DNA of 64,000 nucleotides from Ruminococcus sp. Lineage in GTDB: Bacteria > Bacillota > Clostridia > Oscillospirales > Ruminococcaceae. Shown in pieces: positions 35,296 to 44,586 of the stretch. The notes below the pieces were generated by a model. The model did no database searches, had not been told where the DNA came from, and worked only from the letters and a program-made list of their open reading frames with translations. The position numbers were made by a program, and so were the translations under genes. How positions within the stretch are numbered: the stretch's first letter is position 1; every line of letters begins with the position of its first letter. The stretch lies in the NCBI GenBank assembly GCA_029060305.1, contig JAIDUG010000024.1:42193-106192 (forward strand). The letters run 5' to 3'.

Positions 35296-35640
35296 TTATT
35301 CCATATCACCTTTCTTCAGGATTTTCATTATTTTTACTGTCGGGTCGTCATCTCTGCATTTCCAGTAATTTCCCCTGTATTCGTAATGGTGCATAACACG
35401 TTTTATTCTGTATATTCTGCTATCTACGAAATCAAAATGTATAGCGTATACTGTGTGATTTCTGTCATTGAAATGTCTTTCCCACCATTCGCCATACCAG
35501 TAGTCTTTAATCTGTCTGCCGTATTCGTCGAATACTCTGTATCTGTCTTCTTCGTGAAATTCAATATAACGTTTTCTGCCGTTCTCTGTAAAGTAATAAG
35601 GCAAAGCAAAAATTTCTTCTTTTGTTTCTGCTTCTTTCAT
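35296..35640 (-). CDS. Small aromatic-rich hypothetical protein
   Basis: The 114-residue protein begins MKEAETKEEIFALPYYF and is strikingly rich in Tyr, Trp, Arg and Asp (YWYGEWWERHF, HHYEYRGNYWKCRDDD). I recognise no family. GGGAGG precedes the ATG at 35640. It follows the PP2C gene by 23 bp and is likely cotranscribed with it. Confidence 0.68.
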   Translation of the reverse strand: MKEAETKEEIFALPYYFTENGRKRYIEFHEEDRYRVFDEYGRQIKDYWYGEWWERHFNDRNHTVYAIHFDFVDSRIYRIKRVMHHYEYRGNYWKCRDDDPTVKIMKILKKGDME

Positions 35641-35663
35641 AAAAGACCTCCCGAAAAAACAAG

Positions 35664-37139
35664 TCACATGGTTTCCTTGCAGAATTTTACAAAATCTCTT
35701 ATCGAATCACTACAGTTTGCCAGCATATTCAATTCTGCTATTTCCTTGTTGTAGTCAAGGTTGTGTATGAGTACGGGAATTTCTTTTCCGAAAGTCCTTA
35801 AAATAAATCCGGAAGAGTGTAAGTCGTGTACAATATCGGAAAGCAATTCCGTAAAAGCCTTTTTAATCATTTCGTATTTTTCACTTTCTGAGCTGTCTGC
35901 CTCTTCGTCATAAGGGTAACCACAGCTCAGAATCCACTGTCTTACGATTTTTGCAGTATCGTCAGTACCGAAACTAAGTTCATTGTTCTGTAACCAGAAA
36001 ACATAATTCCAACGTGCTTCCTGTTTGCTGTCAGCGAATTTTATATTTTTTTTGTATTCGGATTCTGTATTGTAACCAAGTATAACAGTAGGCTTGCAAG
36101 GGTTATCCTCGTCATCATAAACAAACAATGATATTGCATATATATCAGGTTCGTCCCATGAAGATATTGTATCTTCTATAAGTATGGACATAAAACCTTT
36201 TATATCTTCTGCATTCAGAATTACATCATAGCGGTCATGGACAGTTTCTTCCTCAGCAGAATTTTTCAGTTCTTCGATACATTTTTTCAGAGCGGATATG
36301 TTAAGTATTCCGGCACATGAAATATCATCACCGACACCGTTTTCGCTGATTTCTGGCAGAAAATTTTCAAGGTACTTGTCAGTTTCCTCAAAACCGTTTT
36401 CCGCAAATTTAATTGCAAGTTCTCTGTAAAGGTCGTATAACTGTTCGTCATTCCAGCATGACTTGTCAACTCCGTCCGTTCCGATAAAGACAGCAGGGGG
36501 AATTGAGTTTTTTTCAAAGTAGCAGAATCTTGAGGCATTATTTGCATCTTCCTGACACATTGAAGATGTGAAATTTCCGTTGCACATAGGGTCGTCGGGA
36601 ATCGGACTGTATGCTGAACCGTCATCTGCTACAATCACGCATTTACCGTCACCAATCTGTATACCGAAAGCAAATTCACGTGAAATCACAAAGAATAAAA
36701 GAGTAGTACCATAAGCTAAAAGGAAATTTCCGTCTTTGTAGTATTGTCTGTAGTCGGAAAGTTCTTCCGGAATATTTTTCAGTTCATTTTCCGTAAAAGG
36801 ATTTTTTATATAATCGTTTGCAACCTTATCGTACCAGAGCGAGACAATATTACGCCACAGCATTGAAAAAAGTTTGCGTCTTTTTTTTTCAACGTTCAGG
36901 AGCATTTCCGCACCGTCAAGCAAATCCATAAATTCTTCAATACATTCGCTTGCACTTTCAACAGCAAGTTTTGCACCTCTGTCCGTGCGTATATACTGGG
37001 GACTTCCGTGACCGTCAGCTACTGCTATAAAAGAATATTTCAGACAGTTATATGACATGGAATAATCCTGACATATTATTTTATTCTTTACGTGAAAAGC
37101 TCCTGTAAATGTATGTGAAAAAGACGAATAATTATTCAT
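35664..37139 (-). CDS. PP2C-type protein phosphatase
   Basis: The N-terminal half of this 491-residue cytosolic protein is a PPM/PP2C phosphatase domain: CQDYS near residue 27, FIAVADGHGSPQYIRTDRGAKLA (about 40-62; metal-binding Asp and the Gly/Ser loop), GTTLLFFVIS (about 145), IGDGKCVIV (about 165), GTDGVD (about 220) and GDDISCAGI (about 270). The metal-ligand aspartates are present. The C-terminal half (about 300-491) is unrecognised. Standalone PP2C proteins of this kind sometimes sit with kinases or VWA proteins; none is next to this one. GGAGG precedes the start. Confidence 0.86.
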   Translation of the reverse strand: MNNYSSFSHTFTGAFHVKNKIICQDYSMSYNCLKYSFIAVADGHGSPQYIRTDRGAKLAVESASECIEEFMDLLDGAEMLLNVEKKRRKLFSMLWRNIVSLWYDKVANDYIKNPFTENELKNIPEELSDYRQYYKDGNFLLAYGTTLLFFVISREFAFGIQIGDGKCVIVADDGSAYSPIPDDPMCNGNFTSSMCQEDANNASRFCYFEKNSIPPAVFIGTDGVDKSCWNDEQLYDLYRELAIKFAENGFEETDKYLENFLPEISENGVGDDISCAGILNISALKKCIEELKNSAEEETVHDRYDVILNAEDIKGFMSILIEDTISSWDEPDIYAISLFVYDDEDNPCKPTVILGYNTESEYKKNIKFADSKQEARWNYVFWLQNNELSFGTDDTAKIVRQWILSCGYPYDEEADSSESEKYEMIKKAFTELLSDIVHDLHSSGFILRTFGKEIPVLIHNLDYNKEIAELNMLANCSDSIRDFVKFCKETM

Positions 37140-37183
37140 ATTACGTCCTCCGTTCATAAAAATAATACAAAAATATCATATTA

Positions 37184-37212
37184 ATTCTAACACGAATCTG
37201 TAAATTTGTCAA
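37184..37212 (-). promoter_or_regulatory. Promoter of the PP2C gene
   Basis: The minus strand shows TTGACA, a 17-bp spacer and TAGAAT. Its -35 box touches the T-run of the preceding terminator. Confidence 0.78.
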
Positions 37213-37248
37213 CAAAAAATCCGGATAGTATTTATAATATTATCCGGA
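37213..37248 (-). terminator. Terminator of the SGNH hydrolase gene
   Basis: On the minus strand TCCGGATA and TATCCGGA form an 8-bp stem followed by six T. Confidence 0.88.
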
Positions 37249-37258
37249 AGAATATAAA

Positions 37259-38275
37259 TCAATAATATGAATCGTAGTTGTAATTATAATTGTAGTCGTA
37301 ATTGTAGTTGTTGGAATAGTTGTCTGTAGTGTATGAATAGCCGTCGGAATTATAGGAATAGCTTTCTGTAGTGGTTTCTGAAACAGCTTCAGTAATTTCT
37401 TCAGGAGTTTCAACCGGTACGGTATTCAGACAAAGCCATTCACACCACGTCGTATAGTATTTCGCAAGTACGTGAACACCGTCGTTAGTACATTCTGACA
37501 TAAGGTTTCCGCTTGCATCGTCGAATATTTCATTAACATCAAGATAGAAGATTTTTTCATTGTCAGCAATTGCACCCATTTTAGCATTTAAAGTGTTTAT
37601 ATTTTCGTTGGTAATTCCGTCTCCCTGTAATCCTCTTTCCTGTGTGACGTGGAGATTTGCGAGGATATATATAATAGAATTTGGCTGATATGACTTTATA
37701 TTTTCTATCAGTTGATTGTAGTAAGTCATAATGTAATCGAAATCATTTCCCACTTCATTTATACCAAGCATTACATAAACTTTTCCATAATTTCCGCCGG
37801 AAAGCATATCATATATTGAATAGCCGTTTATATATTCGTTTGGTATCTTGTCAGAAGAAAGTCCCACACTACAGAAGTAATCAGCATTAGGAAGCGTACC
37901 ATACTCACATATCCCGACCGTTCTTGAGTCTCCTATAAACAGTGCGTCGTCAAAATATGACGGGTCGCTTTTTACAAAAGCAGTTTCCGGAATAACCGGA
38001 GCAGGTGCAGTAGTTTGTTCTTCTGAAAATTCTGAAAATGATTCTGTCGTCGCCTGAAACATTCCGTAATCAGTTGAAATGTCGGTGATGTTTGTTGTAG
38101 TCGTCATTGTTGTTTTGTCGCCTGTATTTTTTATATTTATTACAGGAGGCTTTTTTGACGATGTCGGTTCTATTTCCTTGCTACTTTTCCATATCTGTCT
38201 GAAAATCAGCGGTGATGCTATCAGACACGTTACAAGCAAAAGAATTGTATATAAACATTGATAACCCTTTTTCAT
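37259..38275 (-). CDS. SGNH/GDSL-type hydrolase or transferase, membrane-anchored
   Basis: The 338-residue protein has an N-terminal membrane anchor (about 6-25), a Thr/Lys/Ser linker (about 30-85) and an SGNH domain: FIGDSRTVGI (about 115, nucleophile Ser), GLSSDK, MLGINEVGND (about 170, block III Asn) and TNDGVHV (about 260, catalytic Asp-x-x-His). It ends in an odd low-complexity Tyr/Asn/Asp tail (about 305-338). It lies 20 bp after an MBOAT gene, so it is the likely extracytoplasmic O-acetyltransferase of that pair. The start at 38275 follows a GGGGGG ribosome-binding site. Confidence 0.86.
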   Translation of the reverse strand: MKKGYQCLYTILLLVTCLIASPLIFRQIWKSSKEIEPTSSKKPPVINIKNTGDKTTMTTTTNITDISTDYGMFQATTESFSEFSEEQTTAPAPVIPETAFVKSDPSYFDDALFIGDSRTVGICEYGTLPNADYFCSVGLSSDKIPNEYINGYSIYDMLSGGNYGKVYVMLGINEVGNDFDYIMTYYNQLIENIKSYQPNSIIYILANLHVTQERGLQGDGITNENINTLNAKMGAIADNEKIFYLDVNEIFDDASGNLMSECTNDGVHVLAKYYTTWCEWLCLNTVPVETPEEITEAVSETTTESYSYNSDGYSYTTDNYSNNYNYDYNYNYNYDSYY

Positions 38276-38295
38276 TTTATGTTGTCCCCCCTTAA

Positions 38296-39684
38296 TCAGA
38301 ATCTGAAATACATAAACGGGTCGTTCATACCTTTGTACATACAATATACAGCTCCCCAGAATACAGCAAGAAGCAGAATAACACAGACTATATTTTTCTT
38401 GAATCTCTTATAGAGAATCTGAGGAAGTCTTGTTGTGAATATTATTCCCGCAAGAAAGAATTTCCAGTAAATCTTAAAATACTTTAAATAGTCTCCTGCA
38501 AGTATTACACCTTTTTCCTGTGGTATAAATGGAAACAGTCGTTTAAAGTATATGCCGAGGTCGTGGAAATCAGTCACGGCAAATATAAGCCATGTTATTG
38601 GAATTATAAGGAACATATATAAATGCCCTGCAACTTTATGCTCATTGAGGAATTTTCCTGTCCAGAATTTTTCAGTAATGAGAAGTACAAAAAGTACAAG
38701 TCCCCACAGAACGAAATTCCAGCTTGCACCGTGCCAAAGTCCAGTGAAAAGCCATACGGCAAGAGTGTTGAGTATCATTCTTGTTTTGCCTTTTCTGTTA
38801 CCTCCGAGAGGAATATATATATAGTCTCTGAACCACGAACCGAGTGTTATGTGCCAGCGTCTCCAAAATTCTGTCATTGTAAGCGAGAGGTATGGATAAT
38901 CAAAGTTTGTCGGCAAATCAAATCCCATTATTTTTCCGAGACCTATTGCCATAAGTGAATATCCGTAAAAGTCAAAGTATAACTGAAAAGAATATGCAAT
39001 TATTCCCATCCACGCAAGAGGTGTTGAAATACTTTCGTAACCTATCATTGCGATGTCATTCCATAGTCCCGAAAGCTGATTCGCAATAAGAACTTTATAG
39101 CCAAGTCCGATTGTGAAAGTTTTCAGACCGTCTTCAACTTTTGAGATAGTATGCTTTCTTGATTCAAGCTGTTCTGAAACAGACTGATATGTTACAATAG
39201 GACCTGCAATCAGTTGCGGAAACATACTTATGTATGCACCGTAATTAATGGGATTTGTTTCGTGTTTTATAGTCCCTCTGTAAACATCTATTATATATGA
39301 AACATTCTGAAATGTATAAAAACTTATTCCGATAGGAAGAACAATATCTTTTACCGGAAGTTGTGATTTGAAAAGTGCATTGATGTTTTCAAAAGCGAAT
39401 CCGGTATACTTGAAAAACAACAGCCACCAGAAATTAAAGACTATTCCGATGACAAGCCACAACTTTTTATGTTCGTAAGTTCCAATAAACTGTCCTATGA
39501 TAAAATTGAAAAGCATTGTCAGCAGGAAGAGTATAACATATACAGGACCGTTTACACCCATTCCATAAAAGACAACACTGCACACAAAAACAACTGCATT
39601 TTTGTAAGCTGGCGGACTGAATCCGTAAAGCAACAGAAATGCAGGGAGGAATATGAAAATAAATTCCAAGCTACTGAAAACCAT
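38296..39684 (-). CDS. MBOAT family O-acyltransferase (second copy)
   Basis: The 462-residue polytopic membrane protein is clearly related to the one at 25322-26725: VLPIGISFYTFQNVSYIIDVYRG (about 112), MFPQLIAGPIVTYQ (about 150), EFWRRWHITLGSWFRDYIYIPLGG (about 270) and GLWHGASWNFVLWG (about 313) with the catalytic His. It should supply acetyl groups to the SGNH protein encoded next. AGGGTGAT precedes the start. It has its own promoter, so this is a second, independent O-acylation module. Confidence 0.93.
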   Translation of the reverse strand: MVFSSLEFIFIFLPAFLLLYGFSPPAYKNAVVFVCSVVFYGMGVNGPVYVILFLLTMLFNFIIGQFIGTYEHKKLWLVIGIVFNFWWLLFFKYTGFAFENINALFKSQLPVKDIVLPIGISFYTFQNVSYIIDVYRGTIKHETNPINYGAYISMFPQLIAGPIVTYQSVSEQLESRKHTISKVEDGLKTFTIGLGYKVLIANQLSGLWNDIAMIGYESISTPLAWMGIIAYSFQLYFDFYGYSLMAIGLGKIMGFDLPTNFDYPYLSLTMTEFWRRWHITLGSWFRDYIYIPLGGNRKGKTRMILNTLAVWLFTGLWHGASWNFVLWGLVLFVLLITEKFWTGKFLNEHKVAGHLYMFLIIPITWLIFAVTDFHDLGIYFKRLFPFIPQEKGVILAGDYLKYFKIYWKFFLAGIIFTTRLPQILYKRFKKNIVCVILLLAVFWGAVYCMYKGMNDPFMYFRF

Positions 39685-39761
39685 TTTATCACCCTTTTTT
39701 TTCTTTTGTTCCTTTATTTATATTTACAGTCAATATACCGGAAATATGACCACATATTAAT

Positions 39762-39790
39762 ATTCTACACTGTATTTTTAAAAAAGTCAA
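39762..39790 (-). promoter_or_regulatory. Promoter of the second MBOAT module
   Basis: The minus strand shows TTGACT, a 17-bp spacer and TAGAAT, leaving a leader of about 70 nt. Confidence 0.75.
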
Positions 39791-39849
39791 TAACTTTCAT
39801 ATTTTGTAGCAATTTGTAATAATTGAAAAATCATTGCAGTAAAAATTCA

Positions 39850-39886
39850 GTAAAAAAGACCTGTCAGAAAAAATTTCCGGCAGGTC
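39850..39886 (-). terminator. Terminator of the ymfF-folD operon
   Basis: On the minus strand GACCTG pairs with CAGGTC around a longer loop that can extend the stem, followed by six T. Confidence 0.8.
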
Positions 39887-39900
39887 GTTATTTTGGAATA

Positions 39901-40758
39901 TTATTCGATACCGGCTTGCTGTTTTGCAGCGGTAAGGGTATTTTTCATAAGCATTGAAATTGTCATAGGTCCTACGCCACCCGGAACAGGTGTTATGTAG
40001 GAAGCCTTTTTTTCTGCGGATTCAAAGTCAACGTCTCCGCACAGTTTTCCGTTTTCGTCACGGTTCATTCCCACGTCGATTACAACAGCACCCTCTTTAA
40101 TCATATCACCTGTAACAAATTTTGCCTTTCCGATTGCAACAACAAGAATGTCAGCACTGAGACAGATTTCTTTGAGATTCTTTGTTTTTGAATGGCATAT
40201 TGTAACAGTACCGTTTTTCTGAAGAAGAAGCATTGCCTGAGGTTTACCGACAATGTTACTTCTGCCAATTACAACACACTGTTTGCCGGTAATATCTGTT
40301 CCCGTACTTTCGATAAGTCGCATAACTCCGGCAGGAGTACACGGCAGGAAAGAATAGTTACCTATCATAATGTGACCGACGTTTACAGGGTGGAAAGCGT
40401 CAACGTCCTTTTCGGGAGAGATAGCATTAATAATCGCTGTTTCGTCGATATGTGACGGCAACGGCAACTGCACAAGAATACCGTTTACACGGTCGTCACG
40501 GTTGAGGACGTTCACGAGGTCGAGTAACTGTTCCTGAGTAGTGTTTTCGTCGAGGGCGTATTCAAAAGACTGGAAACCTACTTCCTCACAAGCCTTTTTC
40601 TTGTTGTTTACGTAAACCCTTGAAGCCGAATTGTTTCCTACAATAACAACTGCGAGACCTACTTTCAGACCCTTTTCCTCTCTGAGTTTAGCAGTTTCGT
40701 AAGCAACTTCCGCTTTTACGGTAGCCGAAACTTCTTTTCCGTTAATAATCTGAGCCAT
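39901..40758 (-). CDS. folD: Bifunctional methylenetetrahydrofolate dehydrogenase / cyclohydrolase
   Basis: Cytosolic one-carbon enzyme of 285 residues (usual length). Family motifs present: [14 protein letters not shown] (about 50, with the catalytic Lys), [11 protein letters not shown] (about 95), [12 protein letters not shown] (about 120), [15 protein letters not shown] (about 165, NADP loop) and [16 protein letters not shown] (about 260). Its ATG lies 3 bp after the lgt stop, and the ribosome-binding site AAGGAGGA is inside the last lgt codons. Confidence 0.98.
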   Translation of the reverse strand: MAQIINGKEVSATVKAEVAYETAKLREEKGLKVGLAVVIVGNNSASRVYVNNKKKACEEVGFQSFEYALDENTTQEQLLDLVNVLNRDDRVNGILVQLPLPSHIDETAIINAISPEKDVDAFHPVNVGHIMIGNYSFLPCTPAGVMRLIESTGTDITGKQCVVIGRSNIVGKPQAMLLLQKNGTVTICHSKTKNLKEICLSADILVVAIGKAKFVTGDMIKEGAVVIDVGMNRDENGKLCGDVDFESAEKKASYITPVPGGVGPMTISMLMKNTLTAAKQQAGIE

Positions 40759-40760
40759 TT

Positions 40761-41795
40761 TTAAATTTCCTCCTTAATATTTTCCGACGAAAATTCTTCG
40801 CCGTCATTGTCCGTTATGGATTCGTATTCTTCTTCGTCATCTTCACCGTACTTTCTGCGACGTGCCTGCTCAAGAAATTCCTTTGATTCTTTAGTGTTGC
40901 AGTAAAGCACAAATCTGTCGGGATTTTTTTTTGTAATGAAAATCATAGCAATCTGTATAATGACAGAAATAACACATATAACAAGCGAAAGTGCCTGAGA
41001 TACTCTTATATTTCCTGTCATAAGACTGTCTGTGCGGAGACCCTCAACAACAAATCTTTCCGCACCATACCACGCAAGGTACATCAATAAAATCTGTCCG
41101 TCATATTTACGGCGTTTCGAGTACGTCGATATAATCAGAAATCCCAGTAAACACCATACTGATTCATACAGGAAACACGGGTGAACAGTCTGAAGATAGT
41201 TCATACCGAGACCGACCATACTTCCGTCTGAAGAAGTAGTATTTCGCAGAATAGTGTCCTGAATTTCACCGCCTGTCATTCCGAAAATATTTCCTGTATT
41301 AGTACCGAAAGCCTCCTGATTGACGAAATTTCCCCAGCGACCGATTCCCTGACCTATCAGAAAACCTAAAACTGTTATGTCCAGCATAGGCAGGAATTTT
41401 ATTTTCCGTAATCTGCATATTATAAGCCCGACCGCCACCGCACCTATTATTCCGCCGTAAATAGCAAGACCGCCGTTTCTTGTATTTAAAATCGCCTTTA
41501 AATCGCCCTTGTAACTGTCCCAGTTAAATATCACATAATAACACCTTGCACCGACTATTCCACCGAGTACACCGCCTATTATAGCATCTAATGCTTTTTC
41601 TCCGTCCAGTCCGAAACGTTTCATTTTAGGCATTACGTATATTAAACCAAGCACCAATCCGAATGTTATTATAATACCGTACCACTGTATATCTATTCCG
41701 AAAACGGTAAACGCTGTAGGGTTTATGTGAAAAGTCCAGCCCAGTCGTGGAAACTGTATTTCAAAAGGGTCTGATATAGCCTGAACGTCAGTCAT
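40761..41795 (-). CDS. lgt: Prolipoprotein diacylglyceryl transferase
   Basis: Membrane enzyme that attaches diacylglycerol to the lipobox Cys of prolipoproteins. The 344-residue product has seven or so membrane segments, the Lgt signature [12 protein letters not shown] (about 165-176), [12 protein letters not shown] (about 100) and HPCFLYES (about 212). An acidic C-terminal tail (about 310-344) is longer than usual. The start at 41795 overlaps the end of the upstream M16 gene by 8 bp and has AGGG upstream, so translation is coupled. It is needed for the several lipoproteins seen in this window. Confidence 0.96.
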   Translation of the reverse strand: MTDVQAISDPFEIQFPRLGWTFHINPTAFTVFGIDIQWYGIIITFGLVLGLIYVMPKMKRFGLDGEKALDAIIGGVLGGIVGARCYYVIFNWDSYKGDLKAILNTRNGGLAIYGGIIGAVAVGLIICRLRKIKFLPMLDITVLGFLIGQGIGRWGNFVNQEAFGTNTGNIFGMTGGEIQDTILRNTTSSDGSMVGLGMNYLQTVHPCFLYESVWCLLGFLIISTYSKRRKYDGQILLMYLAWYGAERFVVEGLRTDSLMTGNIRVSQALSLVICVISVIIQIAMIFITKKNPDRFVLYCNTKESKEFLEQARRRKYGEDDEEEYESITDNDGEEFSSENIKEEI

Positions 41796-43071
41796 TGTCC
41801 GTACCCTCAATTACTGACATAACAAGTTTGTTTTCATTAAGGTCACTGTTGATATATTTCATTACAGTATCGCTTGTCATTCCGGAAACGGTATCTATTA
41901 TATCATACGGTGAAACTTCTGCCATATATGCACCAAGCATCATACTTGCAACTACTTCAACGTTGTTTAACTGGCGTATCAAAGCACCATACATTGACTT
42001 TTTTATTCTCTGGAAATCCTTTTCAGCTATACCCTCAGCGGACAGTCTTTTTATTTCCGCAATTATAGAATCCCTTACTTTTTTTGTATCAACGGATTCA
42101 CCGGAAAAAATAACTGAAAAATATCCGTCACCGCAGAAAACCTCAGACCCGAAACTTGAATTTATAACTCCCTCTTTGAGAAGTTCCTGATACATATTGG
42201 AAGAAGCATCAGTAATAAGTGCTGAGGCAATACTCAAAGCAATATTCTTTGTCAGTCTTTCCTGTCTGTCGCACGGAGTACATTTATATCCTATGTGGAA
42301 TATCGGTGTACCTACCGGCTGAGTTTCGTAAATTTCTGACTGCACAATACTGTCAGGTTCGTCCGGAAATACAGTCTCAAGACCTTTGTCCTCGCAAGGT
42401 TTCAGATATTCGTCACATATTGCAAGTACCTCGTCGGCTTTTATGTTTCCTGCAATCGAAAGCACCATATTATTGAGATTATAGAAAGTATTATAGCATT
42501 TATAAAGCAAGTCTGCGTCAATCTGTGCGATACTTTCGATAGTACCTGCAATGTCGATTTTTACAGGGTGATTGTGATACATACAGCGGAGCATATTGAA
42601 AAATACTCTCCAGTTCGGATTATCGTTAGTCATCTGAATTTCCTGACCTATAATGCCCTGTTCCTTGTCAACATTTTCTTTTGTGAAATAAGGTTTCTGT
42701 ACGAAATCAAGCAGTATTTTCAAAGATTCCTGATAGTTCTTTGAACAGCTGAATAAATAGCACGTTCTGTCAAAAGAAGTGTAAGCGTTTCCGTTAGCAC
42801 CGGTTTTTGCGTAAAGTTCAAAAACGTCGCAGTCCTCATTTTCAAAGAGTTTGTGTTCAAGAAAATGTGCTATGCCCTCCGGCACAACTGTATATTCCTT
42901 GTCGTCACGCATTTTGAACATTGTGTTTACTGAACCGTATTTTGTGCCGAAAAGAGCTTCAACACTGCTGAAACCTTCCATTTCACATATATAGATGTCA
43001 AGTCCGCTTTTGTGTTTCAAATAAATGCATTTGTCGCCGGTCTGCTGACTTGTGAGAATTTTCTTTTCCAT
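41788..43071 (-). CDS. ymfH: M16 family zinc metallopeptidase, YmfH type
   Basis: The 427-residue cytosolic protein carries the inverted zinc motif HFLEHKLFE (HxxEH, about residues 67-71) and the distal Glu in the GIIGQEIQM helix (about 145). It is the catalytic partner of the YmfF-type gene upstream; such pairs occur widely in Firmicutes, and NCBI naming links them to EF-P 5-aminopentanol modification, although the biochemical role is not fully established. GAGGAG precedes the ATG. It overlaps lgt by 8 bp. Confidence 0.92.
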   Translation of the reverse strand: MEKKILTSQQTGDKCIYLKHKSGLDIYICEMEGFSSVEALFGTKYGSVNTMFKMRDDKEYTVVPEGIAHFLEHKLFENEDCDVFELYAKTGANGNAYTSFDRTCYLFSCSKNYQESLKILLDFVQKPYFTKENVDKEQGIIGQEIQMTNDNPNWRVFFNMLRCMYHNHPVKIDIAGTIESIAQIDADLLYKCYNTFYNLNNMVLSIAGNIKADEVLAICDEYLKPCEDKGLETVFPDEPDSIVQSEIYETQPVGTPIFHIGYKCTPCDRQERLTKNIALSIASALITDASSNMYQELLKEGVINSSFGSEVFCGDGYFSVIFSGESVDTKKVRDSIIAEIKRLSAEGIAEKDFQRIKKSMYGALIRQLNNVEVVASMMLGAYMAEVSPYDIIDTVSGMTSDTVMKYINSDLNENKLVMSVIEGTDND

Positions 43072-43125
43072 TATATCTGCTCCTCTTGTTTATTTAAGAT
43101 TATTTATGTCTTATACCCGAAAAAA

Positions 43126-44382
43126 TTACTCTTTGTCGTACATTATATAAACGCTGTCAAGTCTGAGTGCTTTTGCGGAGTCAATAATATCTTCCTTTGT
43201 AACTTCTGCGTACTTCTGAAATTTTTCCTGAGGTGTTATAATTTCACCATTGCAAAGACAGTCGAAATACCAGCTTGAATATGAAGCCGGTGTATCTCCT
43301 ATAGAAGAAAAAGCATTATCCATACTGAGACGTGCGTTTGAAATTTCTTCGTCAGTAATATTGCCGTTTCTTATTTCGTCAAGCTGGTGGAGTATTTCAG
43401 CTTTTGCCTTTTCGATATTTGCCCTTTCAACTCCTACATCCACGGATATTGAATACTTATAACTGTTTGTACGTGTTGCACAATAATAACAGAGACTGAG
43501 TTTTTCACGGACGTTAATGAAAAGTTTTGAAACGGGGGTTTCGCCCCATATAGTATCAAGCATTTTGAGGGCGTATTTATTATCGGAATGTGTCTTGAAA
43601 GTCATAACCATTTTGCACTGTCTCACGTCAAATTCTTCCGATTCTGTAATAACTTCGGGTTTGACAGGACTTGCGGAAATGAAATCCACTGTTTCGGGAA
43701 CACGTTCAATTTCAGCAAAGTTTTTCCTGAACATTTCCATAACTGAGGGATTTTCTTCCGGTGCAACATATGTTATCTCAATCGGTGCAGTTCTGAGAAT
43801 ATTTATATATGCGGAATATGCACTCTCTGAAGTTACAGCCTCAGCGGTTTCCCTGTTTCCGTAAACTGTAAATTCTGCCGGTTCACCTCTGAAAGCTATT
43901 TCGGAAGCCCTTGAAAGTGCATAACCACGTTTATTGTTTATTTCTGCGTCGATACGGTCAAGAAGTTCCCTTTTCGTTATATTGAAAGATTCCTCGTCAA
44001 ATTTTCCGTCATCTGCATTAGGATTGAAAATACTGTCCATTAAAATTGAAAGTACTTTTCCTTCAACATCTTCACCGTCGATAGCATAGCGGTTAAGAAT
44101 ACATGAAGATGTTACGCCTAATATCTGCACGTCGCCTTTTTTTACGGAAAATGATGCAAGTGATGCACCGTACAGTGCCGAAAGTTCCTCATTAAGTTTT
44201 GAAAGAGTAGGAAGATTGCGTGTTGAGTATGTGAGTACATCTGTACCGATTACATTTGCGGAAGCATTTTCCTTTGAAAGTTTTGTCATAAAACGTACTG
44301 TAATATTCGCTGTCTTGAATTTTTCGTCGATTACTGACGTAAAACCGATATTTCCGGAAAGTTCAGTTCTGTTGTATTTCAT
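43126..44382 (-). CDS. ymfF: M16 family peptidase-like protein without zinc motif, YmfF type
   Basis: The 418-residue protein has the M16 fold (LSKLNEELSALYGASLASFSVKKGD at about 55-80; KLFINVREKLSLCYYCATR at about 295) but no HxxEH motif, as expected for the non-catalytic YmfF half of a YmfF/YmfH pair. The start at 44382 has AGGAG 10 nt upstream; a longer frame reaching 44493 would cross the promoter. It is the first gene of the operon ymfF-ymfH-lgt-folD. Confidence 0.92.
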   Translation of the reverse strand: MKYNRTELSGNIGFTSVIDEKFKTANITVRFMTKLSKENASANVIGTDVLTYSTRNLPTLSKLNEELSALYGASLASFSVKKGDVQILGVTSSCILNRYAIDGEDVEGKVLSILMDSIFNPNADDGKFDEESFNITKRELLDRIDAEINNKRGYALSRASEIAFRGEPAEFTVYGNRETAEAVTSESAYSAYINILRTAPIEITYVAPEENPSVMEMFRKNFAEIERVPETVDFISASPVKPEVITESEEFDVRQCKMVMTFKTHSDNKYALKMLDTIWGETPVSKLFINVREKLSLCYYCATRTNSYKYSISVDVGVERANIEKAKAEILHQLDEIRNGNITDEEISNARLSMDNAFSSIGDTPASYSSWYFDCLCNGEIITPQEKFQKYAEVTKEDIIDSAKALRLDSVYIMYDKE

Positions 44383-44428
44383 TAATATAAACACTCCTGT
44401 CTGAAAAAATTTATCTTTTTTTATATAC

Positions 44429-44457
44429 ATTATACTCTTGAAGGACTGTTTTGTCAA
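44429..44457 (-). promoter_or_regulatory. Promoter of the ymfF operon
   Basis: The minus strand has perfect TTGACA and TATAAT with a 17-bp spacer. Confidence 0.88.
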
Positions 44458-44513
44458 GTCCGATGTCCTGAATGACGATTTTTTTATTGTCACAGAATGT
44501 TATTAATTGCTTG

Positions 44514-44542
44514 TTGACACGATAAAAAAAATAATGTATAAT
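44514..44542 (+). promoter_or_regulatory. Promoter of the dockerin SGNH gene
   Basis: Perfect TTGACA and TATAAT with a 17-bp spacer, divergent from the ymfF promoter 57 bp away. Confidence 0.88.
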
Positions 44543-44586
44543 TAGTCTATGCCAAAAAACATTGAATAATCTGTAGGAGGATTAAC

